DNA of 64,000 nucleotides, taken from positions 1-64,000 of the forward strand of contig JBGVMW010000141.1 of assembly GCA_045125095.1 (NCBI GenBank), in the 5' to 3' direction. Below are positions 16,905-25,610 of this stretch, in pieces (the stretch's first letter is position 1; every line of letters starts with the position of its first letter). The position numbers and the translations under genes were made by a program. A model generated the notes under the pieces. That model searched no databases. It worked only from the letters and a program-made list of their open reading frames with translations, and was not told the origin of the DNA. This DNA comes from JBGVMW01 sp045125095 (GTDB taxonomy: Bacteria > Bacillota > Clostridia > Lachnospirales > Lachnospiraceae).

Positions 16905-17234
16905 TTGATAAGTAGTGACGTAATACGCGGCTATAATGATATTATTATTTTATACTTGCTTCTGCAAAAAGATTCATATGGCTATGAAATCTCCAAGCAG
17001 ATACGGACAATGTCGGATGAAAAATATATCATAAAGGAGACTACGTTGTATTCTGCATTTACCAGATTGGAGAAAGCCGGTTATATCGAATCCTTTTATG
17101 GGGACGAGACAAATGGAAAGCGGAGAACCTACTACCGAATTACAACTGCCGGACGTTGCTTTTACGAAGAAAAATGTAAGGAATGGCAGCTTGTGAAAGA
17201 GGTTGTGGATAAGTTCACCAAAACAACAGAGTAA
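16905..17234 (+). CDS. PadR family transcriptional repressor
   Basis: About 109 residues from TTG 16905 (GGGAGG 8 bases upstream; an in-frame GTG at 16896 overlaps that site and is less likely). A winged-helix PadR domain spans nearly the whole protein: YGYEISKQIRTMSDEKYIIK, ETTLYSAFTRLEKAGYIESF, then the wing GKRRTYYRIT. PadR repressors usually control adjacent membrane or transport genes and dissociate on ligand or antibiotic binding. The two downstream membrane genes are the likely targets. Its stop overlaps the next reading frame's upstream ATG. Confidence 0.9.
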   Translation: MISSDVIRGYNDIIILYLLLQKDSYGYEISKQIRTMSDEKYIIKETTLYSAFTRLEKAGYIESFYGDETNGKRRTYYRITTAGRCFYEEKCKEWQLVKEVVDKFTKTTE

Positions 17235-17269
17235 TGTGGAAAAGATACAGGAAAAGAAAGGATATGCAT

Positions 17270-18256
17270 ATGAATATAATATTGAATTACTTAGATAATA
17301 TGTTTTTGAATCTTCCTAATACAAATGAAGTAAAACGTGCAAAACAAGAATTAGCTTCCATGATGGAAGATAAATATAATGAGTTGATTGCAGAGGGAAG
17401 AAAGGAAAATGAAGCGGTTGGTATTGTAATTTCTGAATTTGGCAATCTGGATGAGTTGGCAACAGAACTGGGGATAGAACAGGTGCTGTCTAATGAAAGT
17501 GGAAGTAAAGAAGCGGCTGGAAGACATGTTTCAAGAGAAGAGGCAGAGGAATATATAAGAATGTCTGCTATTTTTTCAAAGAGACTGGCATTGGGTGTGT
17601 TGCTCTGTATTTTATCACCAACGTTACTGATTTTAGCAGGCGGTTTGCAGGAGTATGGGAACTATCTCACTGATGCAGGAGTCATTTGTGTAGGACTGGT
17701 TCCGTTATTTGTTCTGATTGCCATTGCAGTTGGTATTTTTATTTACAATGGTATGAAAATGGAGAAATTTGAGTACCTGGAAAAAGAAACGTTTTATATT
17801 GATCATTCATTAGAAAAATGGCTCCATCAAATTGAGGAGGAAAACAGGCCTGCAACTGCAATGATGACTACAGTTGGAGTCGTATTATGTATCTTATCTG
17901 TTGTTCCACTTATAGTAATAGGTGGTTTTATGGATGATGGCATCTTGCTTATATACGCCTTAATTGCAATGTTTGTTATTATAGGAATTGGAGTTGTGTT
18001 TATTATTTATGGTAATTATAAAATAAATTGTATAAAGGTACTTTGTCAGGAAGGGGATTACACAAAATCAAACAAGAAAGGTGCACAGATAATTGATAAA
18101 ATAGGAAGTATTTACTGGACTGCGGTTACAGCCATTTATTTAGGATGGAGTCTGGTTACGATGGACTGGGGCTTCACATGGATTGTCTGGCCGATTGCAG
18201 GTATTATTTTTGGCATTGTAGCAGCTATTTGTAACGTAGTGCAATCGGAAGAATAG
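17270..18256 (+). CDS. Membrane protein with N-terminal DUF1700/permease-prefix-like domain
   Basis: About 328 residues from ATG 17270 (AAAGGA 7 bases upstream; ATG 17264 and 17234 are in frame). The N-terminal 80 residues form the helical cytosolic prefix domain often found next to PadR genes (LNLPNTNEVKRAKQELASMM, then an E-F-G-N-x-D-E-L-A-x-E-L motif). Four predicted membrane helices follow in two pairs, at about 110-165 and 205-265, with further hydrophobic segments near the C-terminus. This PadR plus membrane-protein pairing is common in Firmicutes, where it adjusts envelope genes. The exact function is unknown. Confidence 0.75.
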   Translation: MNIILNYLDNMFLNLPNTNEVKRAKQELASMMEDKYNELIAEGRKENEAVGIVISEFGNLDELATELGIEQVLSNESGSKEAAGRHVSREEAEEYIRMSAIFSKRLALGVLLCILSPTLLILAGGLQEYGNYLTDAGVICVGLVPLFVLIAIAVGIFIYNGMKMEKFEYLEKETFYIDHSLEKWLHQIEEENRPATAMMTTVGVVLCILSVVPLIVIGGFMDDGILLIYALIAMFVIIGIGVVFIIYGNYKINCIKVLCQEGDYTKSNKKGAQIIDKIGSIYWTAVTAIYLGWSLVTMDWGFTWIVWPIAGIIFGIVAAICNVVQSEE

Positions 18257-18289
18257 GGTATTCGTTGATAAGTTGTTATGGAGGAAATC

Positions 18290-18928
18290 ATGAAAAATAA
18301 AATGTGGTTTAATGTGATTATGACAATAGTAGGTATTTTGTTTATCTTGTCCTTTGCAGTAACGGTTGTTCTGTATTTCCGACCACTGTATTATCATGAT
18401 ATCAAAAGTCTTGATATAGAAAGCCACTCTGGATATAACGAAGAGGAAATTCGTGAAAATTATGATGTGTTAATTGATTATAATACTTTTTTTGGCCCTG
18501 ATAAATTAGAATTTCCAACGCTTCCAATGTCGGAGCCGGCGGAGATTCATTTTGAAGAGGTGAAGCATATTTTGTTATTTTTTCAGTATGGGCTGATGGT
18601 TTCATTACCACTACTGATAATAGGAATTATACTTTCCCGAAAATGGAATCTCTTTAGCTGGATGCGCTATGCAGATATGGCACTGGCTACGCTGGTTGTG
18701 CTTGTAGTGGGATATATGGCAATTGATTGGGATGGATTTTTTGTATTTTTTCACAAGATGATGTTTCGCAATGATTACTGGTTCTTTGATTATGAGACAG
18801 ACCCGATCATTTTGATGTTGCCGGATGAGTTTTTTATGCATTTTGGAATTATGTTGATTGCAATTGTGGTGGTGGAGATGTTACTGTTCTGGATTGGAGG
18901 TAGTCTGCTTAGAAAGAAGTCTGCTTAG
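18290..18928 (+). CDS. Hypothetical membrane protein in the PadR operon
   Basis: 212 residues from ATG 18290; the upstream in-frame ATG at 18278 overlaps the GGAGG site used by 18290. Predicted membrane helices at about 6-28, 96-116, 127-147 and 183-205, with an extracellular loop between the first two. No family is recognised. It follows the preceding membrane gene by 33 bases and is probably the last gene of the PadR operon. Confidence 0.7.
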   Translation: MKNKMWFNVIMTIVGILFILSFAVTVVLYFRPLYYHDIKSLDIESHSGYNEEEIRENYDVLIDYNTFFGPDKLEFPTLPMSEPAEIHFEEVKHILLFFQYGLMVSLPLLIIGIILSRKWNLFSWMRYADMALATLVVLVVGYMAIDWDGFFVFFHKMMFRNDYWFFDYETDPIILMLPDEFFMHFGIMLIAIVVVEMLLFWIGGSLLRKKSA

Positions 18929-19135
18929 GAAAATGCGGGCTTCTTGATTGCCTATTTGGAGGGGGTGTGATATCGAAGCCTCCATGTGATAATTCGTGGA
19001 TAATTTTTTTTATGCATTGTCAAAAAATAGAATATTTCGTCAAGTAAAAAACCTTGACAAAATGGTGAAATGGGTATATGATACAAATGCATTGAAAAAT
19101 GCATCGCATTAAAAAATGCATCTAATAATTGATAA

Positions 19136-19209
<74 letters not shown>

Positions 19210-19213
19210 CTAT

Positions 19214-19242
19214 AACCAGTACAGATGATGTACTGGTTTTTT
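19214..19242 (+). terminator. Terminator after tRNA-fMet
   Basis: AACCAGTACA-GATGA-TGTACTGGTT followed by T6, running straight into a family A repeat. Confidence 0.9.
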
Positions 19243-19425
19243 ATATACTAGGAAATTACAACAGTTCGTTGCATGACGTAATGTATGAAATTTCCTAGTA
19301 TATAAAAAAATGAAGCGCACTCGCGCGAAATGTAGTGTGTCGCAAGCGACCGCACTCGGCGCGGCAAAGCGTGCAAGCACATAGGTAAGTTAAGTTCGCG
19401 AGAGTGTGCTTGCACGCTTTGTTTA
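19242..19425. repeat. Composite repeat: family A palindrome, GC-rich module and long hairpin
   Basis: 19242-19305 is family A with the perfect 16-bp ends TATATACTAGGAAATT and AATTTCCTAGTATATA. The GC-rich module and the hairpin with arms AAAGCGTGCAAGCA and TGCTTGCACGCTTT follow, as at 3946-4130. The module GCACTCGCGCGAA can also pair with TTCGCGAGAGTGTGC, so the full 180 bases may fold as one unit. No coding content. Confidence 0.85.
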
Positions 19426-19453
19426 CATATATTGTTTACAGGGGGAAGTGTAT

Positions 19454-20179
19454 ATGACAAAAATTAAGCAGTTACAGGAAATGATAGATGACAGCAAAAA
19501 TATAGTATTTTTTGGTGGGGCAGGAGTATCAACAGAAAGCGGCATACCGGATTTTCGAAGTGTGGACGGTTTATATCACCAGAAATATGAATACCCACCG
19601 GAACAGATATTGAGTCATACCTTTTATATGCGGAAAAGAGAGGAATTTTACCGCTTTTATAAAGATAAAATGTTATGTCTGGATGCAAAACCGAATGCTG
19701 CCCATTATAAGCTGGCAGAATTAGAGCAATCAGGTAAGCTGCTTTCAGTGGTGACACAGAATATAGATGGTCTCCATCAGGCGGCAGGTAGCAAGCGTGT
19801 CTGGGAGTTACATGGTTCCGTGCATCGCAATTATTGTAGAAGTTGTGGAAAAGAATATGATGCAGCCTATATGCTTCATGCAGAGGGAATTCCAACCTGT
19901 GAATGTGGTGGGGATATTAAGCCGGATGTGGTGTTGTATGAAGAAGGTCTTGATAACTATGTGATGACACACGCGATCAATGATATTTCTCAGGCAGATA
20001 TGCTCATTATTGGAGGAACTTCCCTTGTGGTGTATCCGGCAGCCGGTTTGATAGATTATTATCGGGGAAGAAAGCTTGTATTGATTAATAAAGCAGCAAC
20101 ACAGGCAGAAGCAAGAGCAAGTCTGGTTATCAACGATAGCATTGGAAAAGTGCTGTCACAGATTGTAGTTCACAATTAG
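19454..20179 (+). CDS. cobB: NAD-dependent protein deacylase (sirtuin)
   Basis: 241 residues from ATG 19454; an upstream in-frame ATG lies inside the repeat and is unlikely. NAD-binding GGAGVSTESGIPDFRS near residue 20, catalytic QNIDGLH near 105 and HGS with the active His near 120 are present. Four Cys (CRSCGKEY, CECGG) bind the structural zinc. It removes acyl groups from lysines using NAD. It is followed 12 bases later by a DUF951 gene and is probably cotranscribed with it. Confidence 0.92.
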   Translation: MTKIKQLQEMIDDSKNIVFFGGAGVSTESGIPDFRSVDGLYHQKYEYPPEQILSHTFYMRKREEFYRFYKDKMLCLDAKPNAAHYKLAELEQSGKLLSVVTQNIDGLHQAAGSKRVWELHGSVHRNYCRSCGKEYDAAYMLHAEGIPTCECGGDIKPDVVLYEEGLDNYVMTHAINDISQADMLIIGGTSLVVYPAAGLIDYYRGRKLVLINKAATQAEARASLVINDSIGKVLSQIVVHN

Positions 20180-20191
20180 GAGGAAATAAAA

Positions 20192-20380
20192 ATGCCGTTA
20201 AATATACAGGTAGGAGATGTATTGACATTGAAAAAACAACATCCATGCGGAAGCAAAGAGTGGGAAGTGATGCGCGTGGGTGCAGACTTTCGTCTGAAAT
20301 GCATGGGCTGTGGGCACCAGATTATGATTGCACGAAAGCTGGTCGAAAAGAATGTGAAGAATATAAAACCGGTGGAGTAA
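20192..20380 (+). CDS. DUF951 family protein
   Basis: 62 residues, the full DUF951 length: begins MPLNIQVGDVLTLKKQHPCG, with C-x2-C zinc-type residues in KCMGCGHQIMI. The family is widespread in Firmicutes, often near rpsF-ssb-rpsR as here; its function is unknown, though the fold suggests nucleic-acid or ribosome-associated binding. Strong AGGAGGAAATAAAA site. Confidence 0.88.
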   Translation: MPLNIQVGDVLTLKKQHPCGSKEWEVMRVGADFRLKCMGCGHQIMIARKLVEKNVKNIKPVE

Positions 20381-20474
20381 AATCGAAAAGTATTAGCAAA
20401 GAAATATGAAAAAAAGCTTGAAAAAAAGCTATGATTATGATAAAGTATGTATTTGTGATATGTTATTAATTCCT

Positions 20475-20500
20475 TGTTTTCGGACAAAGAGCCGAAAGCC
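20475..20500 (+). promoter_or_regulatory. Possible S6:S18 binding leader upstream of rpsF
   Basis: A TTTTCGG/CCGAAA hairpin with a CCGA segment sits about 30 bases before rpsF. Bacterial rpsF leaders bind the S6-S18 complex through a CCG-bearing structure for feedback control. The match is partial and seen by eye only. Confidence 0.3.
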
Positions 20501-20526
20501 AGAGACCAAAAGGAGGTACAAAAAGC

Positions 20527-20814
20527 ATGACTAAGTATGAATTAACACTTGTTGTGAATGCAAAAATCGAAGATGATGCACGTGCTGCAGTTGTAGAAAA
20601 AGCAAAAGAGTATGTTACTCGTGCAGGCGGCAACATCACAGAAGTAGAAGACTGGGGTAAGAAGAGATTAGCTTACGAAATCCAGAAGATGAAGGAAGGC
20701 TTCTACTATTTCATCAAGTTTGAAGCTGAGACTACAGCACCGGCTGAAATCGAATCTCAGGTTCGTATTATGGACAATGTACTTAGATACTTATGCGTTA
20801 AAGAAGAAGCATAA
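20527..20814 (+). CDS. rpsF: 30S ribosomal protein S6
   Basis: 95 residues, normal for S6, with typical KYELTLVVNAKIEDDA start and VEDWGKKRLAYEIQKMKEGF near 45. S6 binds 16S rRNA with S18 on the small-subunit platform. First gene of rpsF-ssb-rpsR; site AAAGGAGG. The 137-base gap to ssb is longer than usual for this operon and contains no clear terminator. Confidence 0.96.
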   Translation: MTKYELTLVVNAKIEDDARAAVVEKAKEYVTRAGGNITEVEDWGKKRLAYEIQKMKEGFYYFIKFEAETTAPAEIESQVRIMDNVLRYLCVKEEA

Positions 20815-20951
20815 GAATCTGGATGTAATTATGAAATTAAACGCAGGTTTCGTTCTCGCGTAGCAATTCATAGCAGCATCGATAAGGTTACAGTTAATGT
20901 GTTTTAAACATCAGATAGATTGTAAATCTACGATGTAGAATCGAGGTTAAT

Positions 20952-21416
20952 ATGAATAAAGTAATTTTGATGGGACGTTTAACGAGAGATCCGGAAGTGA
21001 GATATTCTCAGAATGATACCTCAATGGCTATTGCGAGATACAGTCTTGCAGTAGATCGCAGATTTTCCAGAAATAACAATAATGGAGACCAGCAGACAGT
21101 TGATTTCATTAACTGTGTTGCATTTGGCCGTTCGGCTGAATTTGCTGAAAAGTATTTCCGTCAGGGAATGCGTGTGTTAATTACCGGTCGTATTCAGACA
21201 GGTAGTTACACAAATAGAGATGGTCAGAAGGTTTATACAACTGACATTGTTGTTGAAGATCAGGAATTTGCAGATAGTAAAGGTGCTGCTTCTGGTGGCG
21301 GATTTGATGGCGGAAGTGGATACACACCGGCAGAAAGACCAGCTCCAAGCATGGCAGCAGGCGATGGATTTATGAACATTCCGGATGGTACAGATGATGA
21401 GTTACCATTCAGCTAA
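20952..21416 (+). CDS. ssb: Single-stranded DNA-binding protein
   Basis: 154 residues. An OB fold (1-108) starts MNKVILMGRLTRDPEVRYSQ, followed by a Gly/Pro-rich flexible tail (about 113-145) ending in the acidic partner-binding tip DDELPFS. It coats single-stranded DNA and recruits repair and replication proteins. The site GAGGT precedes the ATG. Located between rpsF and rpsR as in most Firmicutes. Confidence 0.95.
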   Translation: MNKVILMGRLTRDPEVRYSQNDTSMAIARYSLAVDRRFSRNNNNGDQQTVDFINCVAFGRSAEFAEKYFRQGMRVLITGRIQTGSYTNRDGQKVYTTDIVVEDQEFADSKGAASGGGFDGGSGYTPAERPAPSMAAGDGFMNIPDGTDDELPFS

Positions 21417-21440
21417 GATTTAATGAAGGAGGTCACAACA

Positions 21441-21701
21441 ATGGCTTTTACAAAGAGTGATAGAGCAGATTCTCCAATGAAGAGAAGAGGCGGACGCAGA
21501 AGAAAGAAAGTTTGTGTATTCTGTGGTAAAGATAACGTTATTGATTACAAGGACGTAAATAAATTAAAGAGATATGTATCTGAAAGAGGTAAAATTCTTC
21601 CTAGAAGAATCACAGGTAACTGTGCAAAGCATCAGAGAGCATTAACTGTTGCAGTTAAGAGAGCTCGTCATATCGCTTTAATGCCATATGTAGCAGAATA
21701 A
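21441..21701 (+). CDS. rpsR: 30S ribosomal protein S18
   Basis: 86 residues from ATG 21441; the upstream in-frame ATG at 21423 contains the AAGGAGGT ribosome binding site, so it is not the start. Basic N-terminus (KRRGGRRRKKVCVFC) and DYKDVNKLKRYVSERGKILP identify S18. It retains a C-x2-C pair (CVFC), but no second pair is seen, which suggests the zinc-less or partial form. Last gene of the operon. Confidence 0.96.
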   Translation: MAFTKSDRADSPMKRRGGRRRKKVCVFCGKDNVIDYKDVNKLKRYVSERGKILPRRITGNCAKHQRALTVAVKRARHIALMPYVAE

Positions 21702-21712
21702 GATATGCATAT

Positions 21713-21752
21713 AAAACCATCACATGGGATATGAGCCGTGTGGTGGTTTTTT
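21713..21752 (+). terminator. Terminator after rpsR
   Basis: AAACCATCACA pairs with TGTGGTGGTTT, then T6. It merges with a family A repeat. Confidence 0.9.
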
Positions 21753-21862
21753 ATATACTGGGAAATTGTAACAGTTCGTTGTATGATGTGATGTATGAAA
21801 TTTCCTAGTATATAAAAGTAAGCTAAATTCCCAAGTTGTGCTTCCACACTTTGTTCTGCATA
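21752..21862. repeat. Family A palindrome with a shortened downstream module
   Basis: 21752-21815 is family A (TATATACTGGGAAATT to AATTTCCTAGTATATA with small changes). A decayed remnant of the GC-rich hairpin module follows (TGTGCTTCCACACTTTGTTC). 21863-21986 is AT-rich with nothing else recognised. Confidence 0.8.
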
Positions 21863-21986
21863 AAATACAAAACATATGTTTGTGAAAAAAGTTTTTTGAA
21901 TCGCATATCTTGTGCAAGTTTGTAAAGATAAATTCAAAAAAAGTCGTAATTTCCAGTTATTCATTTGTCAATAGCAAATTTATAAA

Positions 21987-22071
21987 CCACAATATATTGT
22001 GTATGCATAACAATGTATAAAATAGATATTGTATATTTTGTGTTGACCTGGCAAAGTTATTTTGATACAAT
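21987..22071 (+). promoter_or_regulatory. Paired NrdR boxes and promoter of nrdD
   Basis: Box 1, CCACAATATATTGTGT (21987-22002), fits the NrdR consensus closely. Box 2, AAAATAGATATTGTAT (22019-22034), is a weaker match starting 32 bp later, which is about three helical turns, the known NrdR spacing. A promoter follows directly: TTGACC (22043-22048), 17 bases, TACAAT (22066-22071). The boxes lie just upstream of the -35. The nrdR gene itself is not in the window. Confidence 0.75.
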
Positions 22072-22098
22072 CGTAATATGTCTCATACGGATAGCCAG

Positions 22099-22158
22099 AG
22101 TGTGTTTAAAAATTGTTTTCTACAGGATGGATGGTAGAAATCAATTTTTAAACACACT
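22099..22158. other. Long perfect hairpin in the nrdD 5' leader
   Basis: Arms AGTGTGTTTAAAAATTG (22099-22115) and its exact complement (22142-22158) flank an inner CTAC/GTAG stem. It starts about 20 bases after the predicted transcription start of nrdD and would head the mRNA. No T-run follows. Confidence 0.7.
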
Positions 22159-22244
22159 TTAATGTAATGGCAGAGAAAAGCTGTTGCATAGATGGACGTA
22201 TGTAATTTAATAGATAAGGCATAAATGGGGAAGGTGGCATTGTT

Positions 22245-24620
22245 ATGTTTCAGGTAATTAAACGCGATGGAAAAACAGCAGATTTTCAGTTGGGAAAGAT
22301 AAAGGATGCAATTATAAAAGCATTTGTAGCAACGGAACAGCTCTATACAGCTGACATTATAGATTTGCTGGCGCTTCGCGTAACGGCAGATTTTAACAGT
22401 AAGATAGAGGAGAATGCCATATCTGTAGAAGTAATCCAGGATAGTGTGGAACGTGTTTTGGAGCAGAGTGGCTACACAGAAGTGGCAAAGGCATACATTT
22501 TATATCGCAAAAAAAGAGAGACGGTTCGAAATGTAAGTACCACGATCTTAGATTATAAGGAAATTGTGAACAGCTATGTGAAGGTTGAAGACTGGCGCGT
22601 GAAGGAGAATTCTACCGTGACATATTCAGTCGGTGGCTTGATTCTCAACAATTCCGGAGCCGTAACAGCGAATTACTGGTTGTCAGAAATTTATGATGAG
22701 GAAATAGCAAAAGCCCATAGGAACGCAGATATACATATTCATGATTTATCCATGCTGACAGGATATTGCGCAGGATGGTCATTGAAGCAGTTGATAAAAG
22801 AAGGATTGGGCGGCGTAACTGGCAAGATTACATCCGGACCGGCAAGACATTTATCTGTGCTGTGTACACAGATGGTAAATTTCTTAGGAATTATGCAGAA
22901 TGAATGGGCAGGAGCACAGGCATTTTCGTCCTTTGACACCTATCTGGCACCCTTTGTAAAGGTAGACAATCTTTCTTATAGAGAAGTTAAGAAATGTATT
23001 GAGTCATTTATTTATGGAGTCAATACACCAAGCAGATGGGGGAGTCAGGCACCATTTACCAATATTACGTTAGACTGGACTGTTCCAGCGGATTTGGCAG
23101 AGCTTCCAGCAATCGTTGGTGGAGAGGAAATGGATTTCTGTTACAAGGACTGTAAAAAAGAAATGGATATGGTAAACAAAGCCTTTATCGAAATTATGAT
23201 TGAAGGCGATTACAATGGTCGTGGCTTCCAGTATCCGATTCCAACTTATTCCATTACCAAGGATTTTGACTGGTCAGATACGGAAAATAATCGTCTCTTA
23301 TTTGAAATGACATCAAAATACGGCACACCATATTTTTCGAATTATATTAATAGCGATATGGAGCCAAGTGATGTCCGCAGTATGTGTTGTCGTTTGCGTT
23401 TGGATTTGCGTGAACTGCGCAAGAAAATGGGTGGATATTTTGGCTCAGGAGAAAGCACCGGTTCCGTTGGTGTGGTTACCATTAACATGCCAAGAATCGC
23501 ATATGTATCAAACAGCGAGGAAGAATTTTACCAGCGTCTTGACCGCATGATGGACATTGCAGCACGTTCTTTAAAGACAAAGAGAACAGTGATTACCAAG
23601 CTGTTAGAGGAAGGTTTATATCCATATACAAAGCGATATTTAGGAACCTTTAACAATCATTTCTCTACCATTGGTCTGGTAGGTATGAATGAAGCATGCT
23701 TAAACGCATGCTGGCTTCGCAGAGACTTGACAGAATATGAAGCACAGGAATTCACAAAAAATGTGTTGAATCATATGCGTGAACGTCTGTCAGATTATCA
23801 GGAATTGTATGGTGATTTGTATAATCTGGAAGCGACTCCGGCAGAATCAACAGCCTATCGTCTGGCAAAACACGATAGAGCAAAATGGACGGACATCATT
23901 ACGGCAGGTAACGAGGGAGATGTGCCATATTACACCAACAGCTCTCACTTACCGGTAGAGTACACAGCAGATATATTTGATGCATTGGATATTCAGGATG
24001 ATATGCAGACATTATACACATCCGGTACTGTATTCCATGCATTTATAGGAGAAAAATTACCAGACTGGAAAGCAGCGGCCAATCTGGTTCGTAAGATAGC
24101 AGAGAATTATAAGTTGCCGTACTACACCTTATCACCAACTTATTCTATCTGTAAAAACCACGGATATTTAGCAGGTGAGCAGAAGGTATGTCCACACTGT
24201 GGCGAGGTAACAGAAGTGTACAGCCGCATCACCGGCTATTACCGTCCTGTTCAAAACTGGAATGAAGGAAAAGCTCAGGAATATAAAAACCGAGTCTTAT
24301 ATGACATAGAGCATTCCAAGCTTCATAAGGTAAAGACAAACATTGTAAAAATTACAAAAGACGAGGTGACCATAACACCAACCGAATCCAAACGCTATCT
24401 ATTCACCACTAAGCGTTGTCCAAACTGTAAGGTGGCAAAAGATTATTTAGGAGATGTGGATTACCAGATTATTGATGCAGAGGAAAATGCTGACCTGGTA
24501 AAAAAATATAACATCATGATGGCACCAACCCTTGTAATTGAAGAAGGCGGCAATGCAAGAAAATATGTAAATGCGTCCAACATAAAGAAGTATGTGGATG
24601 AGAGAAAAGTGTTATTATAG
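22245..24620 (+). CDS. nrdD: Anaerobic ribonucleoside-triphosphate reductase with C-terminal glutaredoxin-like domain
   Basis: 791 residues. An ATP-cone (about 1-90, MFQVIKRDGKTADFQLGKIK) is followed by the class III reductase core with N-terminal-type radical-enzyme motifs. The zinc site is KVCPHCGEV near 645 (with an earlier C in SICKNHGY), and the glycyl-radical loop is SRITGYYRP near 657. The final 80 residues form a thioredoxin/glutaredoxin fold with CPNC near 724, so an in-cis reductant is fused. It makes dNTPs without oxygen and needs an activase (NrdG) that is not encoded nearby. Start follows GGGGAAGGTGG. NrdR boxes lie upstream. Confidence 0.93.
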   Translation: MFQVIKRDGKTADFQLGKIKDAIIKAFVATEQLYTADIIDLLALRVTADFNSKIEENAISVEVIQDSVERVLEQSGYTEVAKAYILYRKKRETVRNVSTTILDYKEIVNSYVKVEDWRVKENSTVTYSVGGLILNNSGAVTANYWLSEIYDEEIAKAHRNADIHIHDLSMLTGYCAGWSLKQLIKEGLGGVTGKITSGPARHLSVLCTQMVNFLGIMQNEWAGAQAFSSFDTYLAPFVKVDNLSYREVKKCIESFIYGVNTPSRWGSQAPFTNITLDWTVPADLAELPAIVGGEEMDFCYKDCKKEMDMVNKAFIEIMIEGDYNGRGFQYPIPTYSITKDFDWSDTENNRLLFEMTSKYGTPYFSNYINSDMEPSDVRSMCCRLRLDLRELRKKMGGYFGSGESTGSVGVVTINMPRIAYVSNSEEEFYQRLDRMMDIAARSLKTKRTVITKLLEEGLYPYTKRYLGTFNNHFSTIGLVGMNEACLNACWLRRDLTEYEAQEFTKNVLNHMRERLSDYQELYGDLYNLEATPAESTAYRLAKHDRAKWTDIITAGNEGDVPYYTNSSHLPVEYTADIFDALDIQDDMQTLYTSGTVFHAFIGEKLPDWKAAANLVRKIAENYKLPYYTLSPTYSICKNHGYLAGEQKVCPHCGEVTEVYSRITGYYRPVQNWNEGKAQEYKNRVLYDIEHSKLHKVKTNIVKITKDEVTITPTESKRYLFTTKRCPNCKVAKDYLGDVDYQIIDAEENADLVKKYNIMMAPTLVIEEGGNARKYVNASNIKKYVDERKVLL

Positions 24621-24672
24621 TTATTAGAACAAATTATATACTAGTACAACGAATAATGAATAACTGGTTTAC

Positions 24673-24714
24673 AAAAAAGGCATGAGGAATAACATCCCCA
24701 TGCCTTCTTTTTAC
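24673..24714. terminator. Bidirectional terminator between nrdD and ssp
   Basis: AAGGCATG pairs with CATGCCTT, with an A-run before and a T-run after, serving both convergent genes. Confidence 0.85.
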
Positions 24715-24719
24715 ATGAA

Positions 24720-24926
24720 TTACTTGCCAGACATCTGTCTTTCCTGAGCAGCAATCATCTTCTTAACCATCTCGCCACCGATAGAACCAGCCTGAGCAGA
24801 TGTTAAGTCACCGTTGTAACCTTCTTTTAAAGGTACCCCAAGTTCATTAGCTACCTCAGTTTTGAAACGATCCATAGCTGCCTTCGCTTCAGGAACTTCC
24901 ATTCTGTTAGAACTGTTGCTTGCCAT
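24720..24926 (-). CDS. Alpha/beta-type small acid-soluble spore protein
   Basis: 68 residues with the two family signatures: K-x-E-V-A-N-E-L-G-V near residue 22 (contains the spore-protease cleavage region) and GDLTSAQAGSIGGEMVKKMI near 40. Binds and protects DNA in dormant spores, and is degraded by GPR on germination. Start follows GGAGGTG. Evidence that the host sporulates. No sigma-G promoter was identified with confidence; a GAAGATAAGTG/CACTTGTCTTC hairpin lies just upstream. Confidence 0.95.
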   Translation of the reverse strand: MASNSSNRMEVPEAKAAMDRFKTEVANELGVPLKEGYNGDLTSAQAGSIGGEMVKKMIAAQERQMSGK

Positions 24927-25153
24927 ACGTTACACCTCCATGTTAGAAAATTATCTATTTTGAAGACAAGTGTTTCCATCACTTATCTTCAAATTTCTGA
25001 ATTCGCTTCCACGACCTTTGTTTGAATTACGTGCTTTGTTATCACTTATCTTGGTACTAGTATCTGCTGTAATCAAAAAAATATAATGGTAAATCTTGTA
25101 ATAGGAATGAAGAAAGAAAAGCTAGCATAAGTATATATGAAAAAGAAAAAGAG

Positions 25154-25366
25154 TTGTGCAGGATGCTGAAAAAAAGTAGAGCAGGAAAAATTCTTACCAT
25201 GTTATTAAGAGGCTTATCAGGCTGTATAGGAATTATATTTTTAAATGAATGGATGATTTTGCAGGATATGTCATGCCGAATCGGTTTAAATCCAATTAGT
25301 GTATTGTTCATTATTTTCCTTGGATTTCCAGGGTTTATATTGCTCTTTGCGTTAAATTTTATTTAA
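25154..25366 (+). CDS. BofA-like sigma-K processing inhibitor homologue
   Basis: 70 residues from TTG 25154, or 67 from ATG 25163; neither has a strong ribosome binding site. Two hydrophobic segments and the C-terminal pattern GLNPISVLFIIFLGFPGFIL match the BofA signature (G-x-N-P ... L-G-x-P-G). In Bacillus, BofA holds the SpoIVFB protease inactive until engulfment signalling. A role in sporulation is inferred and fits the adjacent spore protein. BofA homologues are short, so confidence is moderate. Confidence 0.7.
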   Translation: MCRMLKKSRAGKILTMLLRGLSGCIGIIFLNEWMILQDMSCRIGLNPISVLFIIFLGFPGFILLFALNFI

Positions 25367-25610
25367 ATTTTGTAAAAATAAGAGAAATTTAAAAAAACGG
25401 ATTTATCAAATCTATCAATAGATTTTTCTAATAAAAATCAGTATACTAAAGATATCCTTAAGGGGGAGAACATCATCCCGTCAAAAGAGAATCATCGGGA
25501 TATAGAATCTGTTTTGCTCAAACAAATTTTCCGGAAAAAGAAGTAGTAAACGAAGGAGGGATACCGTTGGAGTTGCAAAGATAGCTGATTATAGTTTTGG
25601 GATTGTATTA

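Noticed and set aside
23368..23550. Short plus-strand frame inside nrdD
   Set aside because: Out-of-frame shadow of the nrdD coding sequence.
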